A DNA stretch of 64,000 bases from Borrelia parkeri (GCF_023035815.1 NZ_CP073159.1:1-64000); one strand, 5' to 3'. Positions 20,991 through 30,413 are shown, numbered from the stretch's first letter. Notes: generated by a model not told the origin, from the letters alone. Numbers and translations: made by a program.

Positions 20991-22023
20991 TTTTTCCACT
21001 ATTTAAGTCATCATGATTATTTTTATTCAAATTTAGATGAAAATATGCAAAATCAGTAGCCTTGCGTCCTCTGCTAGTTCTCTCAATTAGACCCTTTAAA
21101 ATAAGATAGGGTTCGTAAAAATCCTCAAGAGAATCTGCTGTCTCGCCAACAGAAATTGCTAAAGTTTCAACACCAACAGGTCCACCTTTAAATTTCAGTA
21201 TTAAACTCCTTAAAATATTTCTATCTTGTTCATCAAGTCCTTTATGATCAATTTTTAACATTTCAAGTCCAGAACTCACAATACCCTCTGTAATCAAGCC
21301 ATAACCACCAACTTGTGCAAAATCTCTCATCCGTCTTAAAAGCCTATTTGCTACACGAGGAGTTCCTCTTGAACTTTTTGCAAGAAGCCAGGCGGCTTTA
21401 TTCTCCAATTTAACATTTAAAATAATCGAATTTCTCTGTATTATCTTCACAAGTTCATCTTCATTATAAAGATCAAATCTAAATACAATTCCAAATCTCG
21501 CATAAAGCGGTGACGCCACTTTCCCCGGCTTTGTAGTAGCGCCAATTAAAGTGAATTTAGGAATTGGCATTCTTACAGTCCTTGCAGCAGGACCTTGTCC
21601 AATTATCCAGTCTATCTTATAATCTTCCATAGCAATATAAAGCATCTCTTCTATTACAGGTTTAAGTCTATGTATCTCATCAATAAATAAAATACTCTTA
21701 TCATCAAGAGTCGTTAAAATACCAACAATATCTTTTGGCTTATCAAGAGCTGGAGCTGAAGTCATCTTAATTGTAGTATTCATTTCAAAAGCAATAATAC
21801 TAGCCAGAGTAGTCTTCCCAAGCCCTGGGGGACCACTTAAAAAAACATGATCAAGTGCTTCATTTCTATCTCTAGATGCCTTTATAAAAATATCTAAATT
21901 TTCTTTAATATGAGATTGTCTTACAAAATCTTTAAGGGATTTTGGCCTAAGTTCACTCTCATTTCTATCATACAGAAAATTCTTGTCAGAACTTAAAAAC
22001 TTAGGTCCTCCTCCAAAATCCAT
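20980..22023 (-). CDS. ruvB: Holliday junction branch-migration helicase RuvB
   Basis: AAA+ motor that drives branch migration with RuvA. Walker A is GPPGLGKT (64-71); Walker B is FIDEIH. Sensor and arginine-finger regions ([16 protein letters not shown]) and the C-terminal winged helix ([14 protein letters not shown]) are intact. Length 347 aa. Lies 54 bases downstream of ruvA and overlaps queA. In Lyme spirochaetes RuvAB is needed for vlsE antigenic switching. Confidence 0.97.
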   Translation of the reverse strand: MDFGGGPKFLSSDKNFLYDRNESELRPKSLKDFVRQSHIKENLDIFIKASRDRNEALDHVFLSGPPGLGKTTLASIIAFEMNTTIKMTSAPALDKPKDIVGILTTLDDKSILFIDEIHRLKPVIEEMLYIAMEDYKIDWIIGQGPAARTVRMPIPKFTLIGATTKPGKVASPLYARFGIVFRFDLYNEDELVKIIQRNSIILNVKLENKAAWLLAKSSRGTPRVANRLLRRMRDFAQVGGYGLITEGIVSSGLEMLKIDHKGLDEQDRNILRSLILKFKGGPVGVETLAISVGETADSLEDFYEPYLILKGLIERTSRGRKATDFAYFHLNLNKNNHDDLNSGKNGY

Positions 22024-22077
22024 CTAATCACCCTCTCTTTAATAAATACTCACTATAAGCCTCTAAAAATCTAAAAT

Positions 22078-22668
22078 CTAACCTGAAAGCTTTCTTAAAA
22101 TTTCTCTAAACAAAAATTGTTCTTGATCAACTTCTCTCAACATTAAAAATTCATCAATAAGCATAATTTCCTTAATAGCAGCTGCAACCAATTTTCTATC
22201 AAAGCCCATATTAACAATTGATTGTTCAAGCTCCTTAAATTTCAATACACCTGAATTTGCCTCATTAACTTTAATAAGTTTCCCCCTAAGTTTTAAAAAG
22301 ATTTTGCCCGCCATTTTATTTCCAATGCCCTTGACATTAGAAATAAGCTTAACATCCTCCCTTTCAACTGCATCTCTAAATTCATTATATTTTATTCCAG
22401 ATAATATCCTTAAAGCCGCTTTTGGACCTATTCCATCAACACTAATAAGTTTTTCAAAAACTTCTCTTTCTGATACATTTAAAAAACCAAAAAGTCTAAT
22501 TTCATCCTCTCGAAGATGAAGATAAGTTAATATTTCAACATCTTCTTGCAACCCCAATTCTGCATTACAAAAAGAACTAACTAAAATCTCAAACTCAAAG
22601 GGAAGTGCTACAATGACAATACTAGACTGTCTTTTCTCTACAATTTTACCACAAATCTTATTGATCAT
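22078..22668 (-). CDS. ruvA: Holliday junction DNA-binding protein RuvA
   Basis: Binds four-way junctions and recruits RuvB. The OB-fold N-terminus (MINKICGKIVEKRQSSIVI), two helix-hairpin-helix elements (FEKLISVDGIGPKAALRIL and LISNVKGIGNKMAGKIFLKL) and the flexible linker with C-terminal UBA-like domain are all present in 196 aa. It lies between ruvC and ruvB, all on the minus strand, with 78 bases separating it from ruvC. Confidence 0.96.
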   Translation of the reverse strand: MINKICGKIVEKRQSSIVIVALPFEFEILVSSFCNAELGLQEDVEILTYLHLREDEIRLFGFLNVSEREVFEKLISVDGIGPKAALRILSGIKYNEFRDAVEREDVKLISNVKGIGNKMAGKIFLKLRGKLIKVNEANSGVLKFKELEQSIVNMGFDRKLVAAAIKEIMLIDEFLMLREVDQEQFLFREILRKLSG

Positions 22669-22746
22669 AGACTTAAACTACAATACATAAAAACTCAAGC
22701 TTATCTTATTTATATCCAAATTATTTATCATATCTTTCATTAAATT

Positions 22747-23226
22747 TCACAAAATATGATAATTACCATGACAAATTGCAAGCGCTAATGCATCACTACT
22801 ATGATCACTAGTAAAAACAAAATCGGGTTTCATCCCAAGTAAAATACGAATAATATATTTTACTTGTACTTTTTCAATTCTACCAAAACCAGAAATTGAA
22901 TTCTTGACCTGTATTGGAGTATACTCATAAAAATCTAAATTTTTCAAAGCAAAAGTTAAAATAATAGCTCCTCGAGCTTCAGACACACTTATAGCTGTTT
23001 TTTTATTTTTAGCAAAATAAATATTCTCAATACTTGCAACATCAGGTTTAAAATTATCAATAATAAAAATAATTTCATCAGAAATTATTTTTAATCTATC
23101 TTTCAAAGACATAAAAGGATGAGTTATGACAGTTCCATCTTGAACATACATGTACCTACTACCTTTCCTATCTAAAATTCCCCATCCAACATTTGCAAGT
23201 CCAGGATCAATACCTAATATTCTCAT
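22747..23226 (-). CDS. ruvC: Holliday junction resolvase RuvC
   Basis: Cuts Holliday junctions after RuvAB branch migration. All four acidic catalytic positions are visible: Asp7 (ILGIDPG), Glu67 (SIENIYFAKN), and Asp141 and Asp145 in the DHSSDALA segment. Length 159 aa is normal. I chose the ATG at 23226, preceded by GGAAG about 7 bases upstream; the frame stays open to 23250 but the extra MNFFWKLI is unlike RuvC. The stop of yebC lies 27 bases upstream. Lyme-group genomes are described as lacking an identifiable RuvC, so an intact gene here is informative about lineage. Confidence 0.92.
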   Translation of the reverse strand: MRILGIDPGLANVGWGILDRKGSRYMYVQDGTVITHPFMSLKDRLKIISDEIIFIIDNFKPDVASIENIYFAKNKKTAISVSEARGAIILTFALKNLDFYEYTPIQVKNSISGFGRIEKVQVKYIIRILLGMKPDFVFTSDHSSDALALAICHGNYHIL

Positions 23227-23253
23227 AATCAACTTCCAGAAAAAATTCAATGA

Positions 23254-23985
23254 TTAATTAATCTCATCAATAATTTCTAAATTATGTACAACTTCTTGAA
23301 CATCATCAAAATCTTCTAATTTTTCAATAAGAGCAAGGACTTTATCCATATGTTCTTTATTTAAAGAAAGCTTGTTTTCAGGAATAAGAGCAATCTCTGC
23401 TATATCTTCCTCAAACTTAGTTCTTAAAAAAGATGAAATAGCTTCAAATTTTTCAGCACTTGTTATCACTTCTATCTGAGACCCTTCACTATAAATATCT
23501 TCTGCCCCAGCTTCTAATGCAAGCTCCATTATTTCATCTTCAGGATATTTATCTAAACTATAAGAAATTAATCCTTTTTTGTGAAACATATAAGATACAG
23601 AACCTGGGGCCCCAAGAGAACCACCACTTTTTGAGAGGACACTCCTTACTTCACTTGCCGTTCTATTTTTATTATCAGTTAAGCACTTAATTATTAAAGC
23701 TACACCATGAGGCGCATAAGCCTCATAAGTAAGCTCAAAATATTCAGCGCCTGTATTATCCCCAATGCCCTTCTTTATTGCCTTTTCAATATTATCCTTA
23801 GGCATATTAGAAACTCTGGCTTTATTAACAGCAAGTCGCAATCTAGAATTAGATTCAATATCACCTCCTCCCATCTTGGCAGCAATGCTTATCTCACGAA
23901 TTAGTTTAGTAAAAATCTTATTTCTCTTAGCATCAAGAGCACCTTTTTTTCTCTTTATAGTTGACCACTTACTATGACCAGACAT
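23254..23985 (-). CDS. YebC/PmpR family protein
   Basis: Begins MSGHSKWSTIKRKKGALDAKR, the invariant YebC N-terminus, and keeps the three-domain length (243 aa). Family members have been described as DNA-binding transcriptional regulators and, more recently, as factors that help ribosomes through proline-rich stretches; which applies here cannot be told. It starts one base before the folD stop region ends (23985/23986), so it is in the folD transcript and upstream of ruvC. Confidence 0.92.
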   Translation of the reverse strand: MSGHSKWSTIKRKKGALDAKRNKIFTKLIREISIAAKMGGGDIESNSRLRLAVNKARVSNMPKDNIEKAIKKGIGDNTGAEYFELTYEAYAPHGVALIIKCLTDNKNRTASEVRSVLSKSGGSLGAPGSVSYMFHKKGLISYSLDKYPEDEIMELALEAGAEDIYSEGSQIEVITSAEKFEAISSFLRTKFEEDIAEIALIPENKLSLNKEHMDKVLALIEKLEDFDDVQEVVHNLEIIDEIN

Positions 23986-24891
23986 TCAAACCTCCACCAA
24001 CTTTTCTAACTTTTCTAAAATATCAAACTTATTATGCCTAATTAGATGTGCCTTAATTGTATTAAACATCAACATAAGAACCGTAACAGGGCCGATTCCA
24101 CCTACTACAGGCGTAATAAACTTAACTTTTTCTTTAACTGATTCAAAATCAACATCTCCTATAAGAACATTATTACCATCAATCTCTACTCTAGAAATAC
24201 CAATATCAATAACATAAGGATGTCTATCAATCATACTAGCATTTATTAATTTAGGTTTTCCAACAGCAGAAATAATAATATCTGATTGTCTTACATACAC
24301 ATCTAAATTAGTACTTTTACTATGACAAGTAATCACAGTAGCATCATAGGGTTTAGAAGAAAGCAAGATAGAAATAGGCCTCCCAACAAGAGAACTTCTT
24401 CCAATCACAACAACAGTCTTACCAGAAATTTCTATTCCCTTATCAAATAAAACTTTTAAAACAGCAAAAGCTGTACAAGGAATAAATCCTCTCCTATCAC
24501 CTGCTATTAACTTGCCCAAGTTAATAACAGAAAGTCCATCTACATCCTTAGTACTCACTATACTGTTTAAAACCATATTTACATCTATTTCACTAGCAAG
24601 GGGCAACTGAACAATAATCCCATCAGTATATTCATTTATATTTTCAGCCTCGATAAATGTCAAAATATTATCTTGTCCCGAATTATCAGCTAACTTAATA
24701 ACATGAAAATTAATACCAATTTCTCTAGATACTCTTTCCTTAACAGCAACGTAAAGTTTACTTGCAGGGTTATTATTTGCCAAAATCACTTTTAAAGAAA
24801 CTTTATCCACTAAATCATGATGAATTAAAAACTCTTTAAGTAATAAATAATATTGACTTGCAAAAAGTTTACCATCAAAAACATTGCTCAA
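23986..24891 (-). CDS. folD: bifunctional methylene-tetrahydrofolate dehydrogenase/cyclohydrolase FolD
   Basis: Interconverts methylene-, methenyl- and 10-formyl-tetrahydrofolate; the last is the formyl donor for Fmt (58561). Family marks: SKLYVAVKERVSREIGI with the catalytic Lys, DGIIVQLPLA, STKDVDGLS, PCTAFAVL and the NAD(P)-binding GRSSLVGRPIS. The proline of the usual PCTP is Ala here. Length 301 aa. First gene of a minus-strand run folD-yebC-ruvC-ruvA-ruvB-queA. Confidence 0.93.
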   Translation of the reverse strand: MSNVFDGKLFASQYYLLLKEFLIHHDLVDKVSLKVILANNNPASKLYVAVKERVSREIGINFHVIKLADNSGQDNILTFIEAENINEYTDGIIVQLPLASEIDVNMVLNSIVSTKDVDGLSVINLGKLIAGDRRGFIPCTAFAVLKVLFDKGIEISGKTVVVIGRSSLVGRPISILLSSKPYDATVITCHSKSTNLDVYVRQSDIIISAVGKPKLINASMIDRHPYVIDIGISRVEIDGNNVLIGDVDFESVKEKVKFITPVVGGIGPVTVLMLMFNTIKAHLIRHNKFDILEKLEKLVEV

Positions 24892-24984
24892 CTCAGATCC
24901 CTCACCAATTTAGATCAAAACATTATATATTATACTATACTTGTATTATAAGTATAAATAAAAACAGATTCACACAAAAATTAA

Positions 24985-25013
24985 TTGTAATAAAACATGT
25001 TTTTCAATATAAT
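24985..25013 (+). promoter_or_regulatory. sigma-70 type promoter for the 25.05-kb membrane protein
   Basis: TTGTAA (24985-24990), 17-base spacer, TATAAT (25008-25013). Predicted start near 25020, giving a leader of about 30 bases with GGAG before the ATG. Confidence 0.65.
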
Positions 25014-25050
25014 AACTTTTAAATAAAGAGTTTTTGAAATATGGAGAATA

Positions 25051-25686
25051 ATGAAAAAGAATTTTTTACTTGGTCTCACCTTACTATTCTTATTACATGC
25101 CAATGTAAACAGAATTGAAGCATATTCAATTGATAGAAACGGAAATTCTATTATAGAAGTAGATTTAAGCTTAGGCATTCCCCTTTTCTACCATAGTTTA
25201 TCAAAAGTCTTTTCTTCAAATCTGTACCCAGGAGGAATTGGGGCACTTAAATACAAATATCACATCCTAAGCAACTTAGCTATAGGTTTTGAGCTTAGAT
25301 ACATGTTTAATTTTGATATCAATCATTCATTTAACCTATTAAATCCTGATTCAGGCATAGGTAAGACATTTAGTACAGTGCCTATCACATTCCTAACAGC
25401 CTATGTCTTTGACATAGGAGAGATCTTTCAGATACCCATATTTTCAAATATAGGATTTTCTTTAAGCTCCTACGGAGATAAAAGTGATAATATCTCAAAT
25501 TTAAGAACTTTTGATGCAATGCCTGTAATGTCTATTGGTTCTGGAATCTTATGGAATTTCAACTACCAATGGGCTTTAGGAATTACAACTTCATGGTGGA
25601 CAATGTTTGAATTTGGAAATATGGCTAAAACCGGACATTTTTTACTAATATCACTATCAGTAATAGTGAATATCAATAAATTGTAG
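25051..25686 (+). CDS. probable outer-membrane beta-barrel protein
   Basis: A signal peptide (MKKNFLLGLTLLFLLHANVNRIEA, Ala-type cleavage near residue 24) precedes about 187 residues of alternating hydrophobic strands with glycine/tyrosine-rich turns (GGIGALKYKYHILSNLAIGFELRYMF). The last strand is ISLSVIVNINKL. The pattern fits a small eight-strand barrel. GGAGAATA before the ATG is a good Shine-Dalgarno. The gene behind it, six bases on, encodes a lipoprotein whose B. burgdorferi orthologue (BB0028) belongs to the BAM complex, so an envelope role is likely; the specific function is unknown. Confidence 0.72.
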   Translation: MKKNFLLGLTLLFLLHANVNRIEAYSIDRNGNSIIEVDLSLGIPLFYHSLSKVFSSNLYPGGIGALKYKYHILSNLAIGFELRYMFNFDINHSFNLLNPDSGIGKTFSTVPITFLTAYVFDIGEIFQIPIFSNIGFSLSSYGDKSDNISNLRTFDAMPVMSIGSGILWNFNYQWALGITTSWWTMFEFGNMAKTGHFLLISLSVIVNINKL

Positions 25687-25692
25687 GTAAAT

Positions 25693-26724
25693 ATGGATAA
25701 AAAAGGTTACAAAAATTTCATGATAATAATATTAATAATGTTAGTTTTATCATGTTCAAGTGAATCTATCTTTTCTCAGCTCAGCAAGTTACAAAAAATA
25801 AATAGTAATAATAACATTCTAGACACTTCAAGTCCAAGTGGCATCTCATTGGTCAATGATACTCTTTATGTTGCAGCCATGCATTTATTTAAAAAATCAA
25901 ATGGAAATGTTGAAAGAGTAAATTTTAGTAATTCTTATGAATTTGTAATTGACCTTGTAAATATATCAGGCAAAACATATTTATTAGTTCAAAATAAAAA
26001 TGGGCAACTAGAACTCTACTCTCTTGAAAGCAATAATTGGAAACTTCTATTTCAAAAAAATCTAATTCCAATTAAATTCTTAAAATCCATAGGAACAAGT
26101 GGTATTACTTCTGCTTTCATCCTAACATTAGGAGAAAATGGAAATCAAACTATTCTAGATATACATGGAAATAATCAAACTCCCAACAGCACAACTAACA
26201 ATGATAAATTTTATCAAATTTCAAATGACCAGCAGTCCATTACAGGAAAATTTGCAAAAATTTGGAAACTAAACGGTAGCGGAGTTATAAATGTTAAATC
26301 AACAAATGAAATAATGGCAATAATAGAAACAAGTATCCGTGGAACCAAAGAAACTTTGGTGTTTACTGGAAGAGATCATGATACATCAGATCACAAATTC
26401 AAAATATACTCAAGCACAAATAATTACCAAGATCCAATATTCAATCGAGATGGCATAGGAGAATTTATTGCATACTTTGCAAGAGAAGTTGATGGAATAA
26501 TACTTATAGGCAGTAATAATGGATTTATAGAACTTGTAAGAGATAAAAATACATTTAATCTACAACCACCTTCACAATCTGTATTACCAGGTTCTTATAA
26601 TGGTTCACAACTAAGTAAAACAAGACTTAATGATATTATACCCACATCAAATAAAATAATTTACATACTAACCCAAGGAAAAGGATTATGGAAAATTGAA
26701 AATAAAAAGCTAATTAAAGAATAA
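25693..26724 (+). CDS. outer-membrane lipoprotein, BAM-complex accessory (BB0028 type)
   Basis: Lipoprotein signal with lipobox LVLSC (Cys at residue 21). The mature part shows repeated short beta segments (SGISLVNDTLYVAAMHLF, KTYLLVQNKNGQLELYSL, TNEIMAIIETSIRG, GLWKIENKKLI) suggesting a beta-propeller, similar in idea to BamB. In B. burgdorferi the lipoprotein at this position, BB0028, was found in complex with BamA and the BamD-like BB0324. The equivalence rests on synteny and protein type. Its 3' end overlaps the convergent DUF188 gene by 15 bases. Confidence 0.75.
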   Translation: MDKKGYKNFMIIILIMLVLSCSSESIFSQLSKLQKINSNNNILDTSSPSGISLVNDTLYVAAMHLFKKSNGNVERVNFSNSYEFVIDLVNISGKTYLLVQNKNGQLELYSLESNNWKLLFQKNLIPIKFLKSIGTSGITSAFILTLGENGNQTILDIHGNNQTPNSTTNNDKFYQISNDQQSITGKFAKIWKLNGSGVINVKSTNEIMAIIETSIRGTKETLVFTGRDHDTSDHKFKIYSSTNNYQDPIFNRDGIGEFIAYFAREVDGIILIGSNNGFIELVRDKNTFNLQPPSQSVLPGSYNGSQLSKTRLNDIIPTSNKIIYILTQGKGLWKIENKKLIKE

Positions 26725-27141
26725 ACGATGAAAATTCATTGCAAAATTTGAATACCTAACTTTATTAGTTTCTTCATGAAAATATTTTTTAACTTTAATA
26801 CCTAAATTAATATTTAATTTAGATCTAAAATACAAATAATTTATATTATTTGTATCAAAAATTTGTCCCTCATCATTCATAACTTTAATTTGCAAATTCA
26901 ATAAGTTTTTAACAAATAATATGTCTCTGGTAACCACCATACTATTCTTATCAATTAATTCTAAAATCAAAGAATCAACATCTCTTGCAATTTTAACAGA
27001 AGTATTTTTTGACATCTCTAAATTTAAATGCCTGTTTGCAACCAAAATAAGCCTCACATTTCTATTTGACACAAAATTTTGTAAAAATTTTATTACTTGT
27101 AAATTACAAGAATCAGCATCAACAAAAATTTTATTTAACAA
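26710..27141 (-). CDS. DUF188 (YaiI/YqxD) family PIN-like protein
   Basis: Starts IFVDADSCNLQVIKFL, matching the family's VDADACP motif, and keeps LILVANRHLNL and VVTRDILFVKNLL in the expected order. The fold is related to PIN/NYN nuclease domains, and the conserved Asp residues suggest metal-dependent RNA or DNA cleavage, but no substrate is established. The Pro after the Cys is replaced by Asn. 143 aa. Overlaps the first lepB gene by 11 bases and the convergent lipoprotein by 15. Confidence 0.72.
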   Translation of the reverse strand: MLNKIFVDADSCNLQVIKFLQNFVSNRNVRLILVANRHLNLEMSKNTSVKIARDVDSLILELIDKNSMVVTRDILFVKNLLNLQIKVMNDEGQIFDTNNINYLYFRSKLNINLGIKVKKYFHEETNKVRYSNFAMNFHRLFFN

Positions 27142-27766
27142 ATTTATAATCCATTATCCTTAATACTAAGAAAGACAAAATATGGGATTGTTCAACAGGC
27201 CCAAATACTCTAGAATCATTTAAAATTTTCAAATTCTCATTTAAGAGAAAAAATTCATTTTTCTTTAAAGCAAAACACTTAATTACTTCATTAAAGTTAA
27301 AAAAATCATTTAATCTATAACCACTCATAAAATTACCATTCAAATAATAAGAATTATTATCTCTCCTATGAACCAAGATATCAAAACCCTTAACATAAAC
27401 TAAATCTCCCTGAGTAGCAACTATTTTTGCAATTTTATAACTTCTTGTATTAAAAATTTTGTTTAAAAAAAATAAATCCCTGAAAAAATTTAAAACAAAA
27501 TTTCTCCTTAAATTTAAATCTTCATAAAGCACAATATCATTCACTTTCAAAGGAACAAAAAAAGATCGCATATATTTTGAAATAAAAATCAAACTATCAT
27601 TCTTTGTTATTAAAGGCAACATTTCATCACCTCGAAAAATAAAAATTTGTAAGACAAATTTTGTAAAAAAATAATTTAATACCAAAAACAACAGAATAAT
27701 TTTAAGAAAATTTTGTCTTCTCTTTTTTCTCAAAAGTCTTTGTTCAAAAGTTAAATATGCTGTCAT
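27131..27766 (-). CDS. lepB: signal peptidase I homologue without catalytic Ser/Lys (probable pseudoenzyme)
   Basis: A single membrane helix (about 20-43) leads into the S26 domain, but the catalytic box reads FRGDEMLPL. In active enzymes this is SGSMxPT; here Glu48 stands where the Ser nucleophile should be. The second box, KIAKIVATQGD, aligns to YIKRxxGxPGD with Ala113 at the general-base Lys position; Lys114 is adjacent. The C-terminal NDSRVFGPV is conserved, so homology is real. Non-catalytic subunit or scaffold is a likely role. It lies two bases downstream of an intact lepB paralogue, and the pair is co-transcribed. Confidence 0.8.
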   Translation of the reverse strand: MTAYLTFEQRLLRKKRRQNFLKIILLFLVLNYFFTKFVLQIFIFRGDEMLPLITKNDSLIFISKYMRSFFVPLKVNDIVLYEDLNLRRNFVLNFFRDLFFLNKIFNTRSYKIAKIVATQGDLVYVKGFDILVHRRDNNSYYLNGNFMSGYRLNDFFNFNEVIKCFALKKNEFFLLNENLKILNDSRVFGPVEQSHILSFLVLRIMDYKFVK

Positions 27767-27768
27767 AT

Positions 27769-28749
27769 TTAAATCAAACCTATTCTAGAAAAAGGGAAAT
27801 ACATGAAAAAAGCTCTACCAAGAATTTTACTTTTATTTATAACACCAAAAAATCTACCATCATAAGAATTATCTCTATTATCTCCAATAGGCAATACATA
27901 CCCATAAGGCACATATATTCCATAATCCCTCATTATTGCCTTTTCCATATAATAATCAACATATGGCATGAAAGCTACTAAATAACGATATTCCAATCTT
28001 TCAATTTCAAATCTATCAACTTCCCTAACATTAAAAAATGAAAAATCAGATATATTCTCTAAATCAACACTCAATTGATTTAATGCAATAAACATAGCAA
28101 GATTATCATAAACCTTATAGTCCGCATCTTCTATAACCTTCTTAATACCAAAGTTATATCCTAATGAAGCTTTATAAGAATTTTCTTCCATAAAACTTTC
28201 TTCTCCTTCCTTCTTAACAAACACTCTCCCATTTCGAAATCTTACAAGCTTACCATCCGCAAATAACGCTCTTTTAACAAGGAATCTAACACTAGGATTT
28301 CCACTTTCATCCCTATCAAGATCAACAAAACTAAAAGACAACATATAAAGTAATCTATGCAAAATATCAAAAAAAAGCCCTTTTGATTCATATTCTACAT
28401 TTTCAAAAATTACAATCTCTGCTTCATTTGGTTCTTTTATTCCATTTATTTTACATACTCCTGGCAAAAGTTCAGGTCCATAAGAAAATTTATCCACAAA
28501 TAATAAATCTCCAATTTGAAGAGTATTCTCCATTGATCCTGATGGGATTCTATATGCTTGTAAAAAATATTGATTTATTCCCAAAACAAAAATTGAAGCA
28601 CCCAAAAGTTCAAGTAAAAAGTTAAGCATAAACCCTCGTCTTTTAGCTTTAAGTTTATAAAAATACTTCCTTTTTTTCCTATAAGTTAAATATTTTTCAA
28701 TAATCTCCACTAAAAAGTTAGCAAACTTATCTAATTTTTCTAAATACAT
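27769..28749 (-). CDS. lepB: signal peptidase I
   Basis: Cleaves signal peptides from exported proteins at the inner membrane. The helix at about 42-63 is followed by YRIPSGSMENTLQIGD with nucleophile Ser72. General-base Lys159 lies in RFLVKRALFADG, and the final box is GDNRDNSYDGRFFGVI. It is long (326 aa) because of an insert at about 115-260 between the catalytic motifs and a basic N-terminal extension of 40 residues. The usual DSR of the last box is DGR. It is the active member of a tandem pair. Confidence 0.92.
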   Translation of the reverse strand: MYLEKLDKFANFLVEIIEKYLTYRKKRKYFYKLKAKRRGFMLNFLLELLGASIFVLGINQYFLQAYRIPSGSMENTLQIGDLLFVDKFSYGPELLPGVCKINGIKEPNEAEIVIFENVEYESKGLFFDILHRLLYMLSFSFVDLDRDESGNPSVRFLVKRALFADGKLVRFRNGRVFVKKEGEESFMEENSYKASLGYNFGIKKVIEDADYKVYDNLAMFIALNQLSVDLENISDFSFFNVREVDRFEIERLEYRYLVAFMPYVDYYMEKAIMRDYGIYVPYGYVLPIGDNRDNSYDGRFFGVINKSKILGRAFFMYFPFSRIGLI

Positions 28750-28904
28750 ACACTTATCCTCAAAAATAAATTATACATAAAATAAATAATTATCAATATC
28801 TTCATAATCACAAAGCTTTATTAAAAAAAATAAAATCTGAAATCAATCATAAATAATTATATTTATGTTTTCTTTAACTAATATAAACAAAAATACATGC
28901 AATA

Positions 28905-28933
28905 TTGAATTTCTTTTCATACTTTTTTATAAT
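28905..28933 (+). promoter_or_regulatory. promoter placing transcription start at the start codon
   Basis: TTGAAT (28905-28910), 17-base spacer, TATAAT (28928-28933). The ATG follows at 28942, so the predicted transcript starts one or two bases before it. No Shine-Dalgarno is present. Confidence 0.6.
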
Positions 28934-28941
28934 CATCATAT

Positions 28942-30411
28942 ATGCTCAAAGAGAATGATGGTCTTGATATTAATGAGGAATTACTTACAGTAAAATTAAG
29001 GCCAATATTAGGAATAACCCCAAAAATTTACGTTTTATTTACAATAATTATCCTACCTTTAATATTAGTATTTAGTTTAATCATAAATACCAAATTAAAC
29101 AATCCTGGAGCATACTTAAAGATAAAAACCAATGTCAATAATGCACATGTTTACTTAGACGAAAAATACATTGGAAGAACTCCACTAAAAAAATACATAA
29201 ATGTTACTAAAGGAACCTTAAAAATTAAAAGGTTTGGATTTGAGACTTATGAAAAAAAAATTGATATACAAAATAAATTTTTCACAAGCTATCAATTCAA
29301 CATTGATTTAAAACTAAAAAATCCTGATAAGATCATTGTACAAAGACAAAAAGAACTCTCAGTTATGACAAAAATTAAAAGTAATAACGACAATATACAA
29401 TTAATTCCCGTATTCTCATTAATTGTAAACGACTTACAGAATAGCCCAGAACATATAAAGAAATTCTTTAAAACATCCATTCCACATATACATTCAAATA
29501 CAATGTTTAAAGACTTTCTCATAGCATACAAAAATATTTATTCAATAAACAATAATAACAATAAAGAAATATGGAAATCCCTACAGCAAAACTTTAATTT
29601 GGAAAATAGGACAATAATTTGGTTTTTTGAAAATTTAGATAAAGAACAACAAAAACAAATATCCAACGAAATATGGTTTAAAACACTAATAGAAAACCTA
29701 AAAAATGAAAATAAAGTATTAAACTTCGAAACTAAAAATATAAATTTACATCTAAAGAATTTTAAAAAGATAGCTCCACAAAATATTGAAAGTATCCAAA
29801 ATTACAAATTATATTCACAAAATCTCACACTCAAGACTACATATAAATTAAAAGAATTTTTAATCCAGAACAGAAATGTAACTAAAACCGAATATCAAAA
29901 ATTTTTAAATGAAAATCCAAAATGGACACTCAACAATAAAGATAATTTAATCAAAGAAGAACTTGTAGATGAAAGTTACCTTAAAACCTTTAAACAAATG
30001 CCTTCAAATGAGGATATTACTCATATATCTTATCATGCAGCAATAGAATATGCTAAATGGTATTCTTCAAATTTACCTAAAGGATTTAAAGCAAGACTTC
30101 CTATATCTCAAGAATGGGAAGCATATCAAAAAGAAGTACCAAAAGCTATAGAAAGTTTAAATACAAATGAAATATCTAAAAAAGTTGGCTTTTGGAATTT
30201 AATGCAAAATCCAAACATCAATGAATCCATATTATTTCAAGACGAAAACGATATATACTATGCGCATTCAAACTTTAACTCACTAATCACTGAGATTAGA
30301 ACATACAATTATAATAACAACTCAACACTTAAACCTTCAACTCAGGCTTCGTTCCTAAAACATTGGTGTTCACCAAATATTGGATTTAGACTAGTTATTG
30401 AAAAGGAATAG
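28942..30411 (+). CDS. membrane protein with PEGA domain and FGE/SUMF1-like domain
   Basis: One membrane helix (about 28-50) follows a short cytoplasmic N-terminus. A PEGA domain covers about 58-115 (LKIKTNVNNAHVYLDEKYIGRTPLKKYI). After a lysine-rich linker, a formylglycine-generating-enzyme-like domain runs from about 310 to the end: NVTKTEYQKFLNENPKW, ISYHAAIEYAKWYSSNLP, ARLPISQEWEAY and a final IGFRLVIE. The paired cysteines of true FGE are not evident, so it is probably a binding domain rather than an oxidase. Envelope role inferred. Likely leaderless. smpB starts two bases after its stop. Confidence 0.75.
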   Translation: MLKENDGLDINEELLTVKLRPILGITPKIYVLFTIIILPLILVFSLIINTKLNNPGAYLKIKTNVNNAHVYLDEKYIGRTPLKKYINVTKGTLKIKRFGFETYEKKIDIQNKFFTSYQFNIDLKLKNPDKIIVQRQKELSVMTKIKSNNDNIQLIPVFSLIVNDLQNSPEHIKKFFKTSIPHIHSNTMFKDFLIAYKNIYSINNNNNKEIWKSLQQNFNLENRTIIWFFENLDKEQQKQISNEIWFKTLIENLKNENKVLNFETKNINLHLKNFKKIAPQNIESIQNYKLYSQNLTLKTTYKLKEFLIQNRNVTKTEYQKFLNENPKWTLNNKDNLIKEELVDESYLKTFKQMPSNEDITHISYHAAIEYAKWYSSNLPKGFKARLPISQEWEAYQKEVPKAIESLNTNEISKKVGFWNLMQNPNINESILFQDENDIYYAHSNFNSLITEIRTYNYNNNSTLKPSTQASFLKHWCSPNIGFRLVIEKE

Positions 30412-30413
30412 GT

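Noticed and set aside
24936-24956. Inverted repeat TATACTT...AAGTATA upstream of folD
   Set aside because: Seven-base arms of pure A/T with one C/G in an AT-rich intergenic stretch are expected by chance; no promoter spacing supports an operator.
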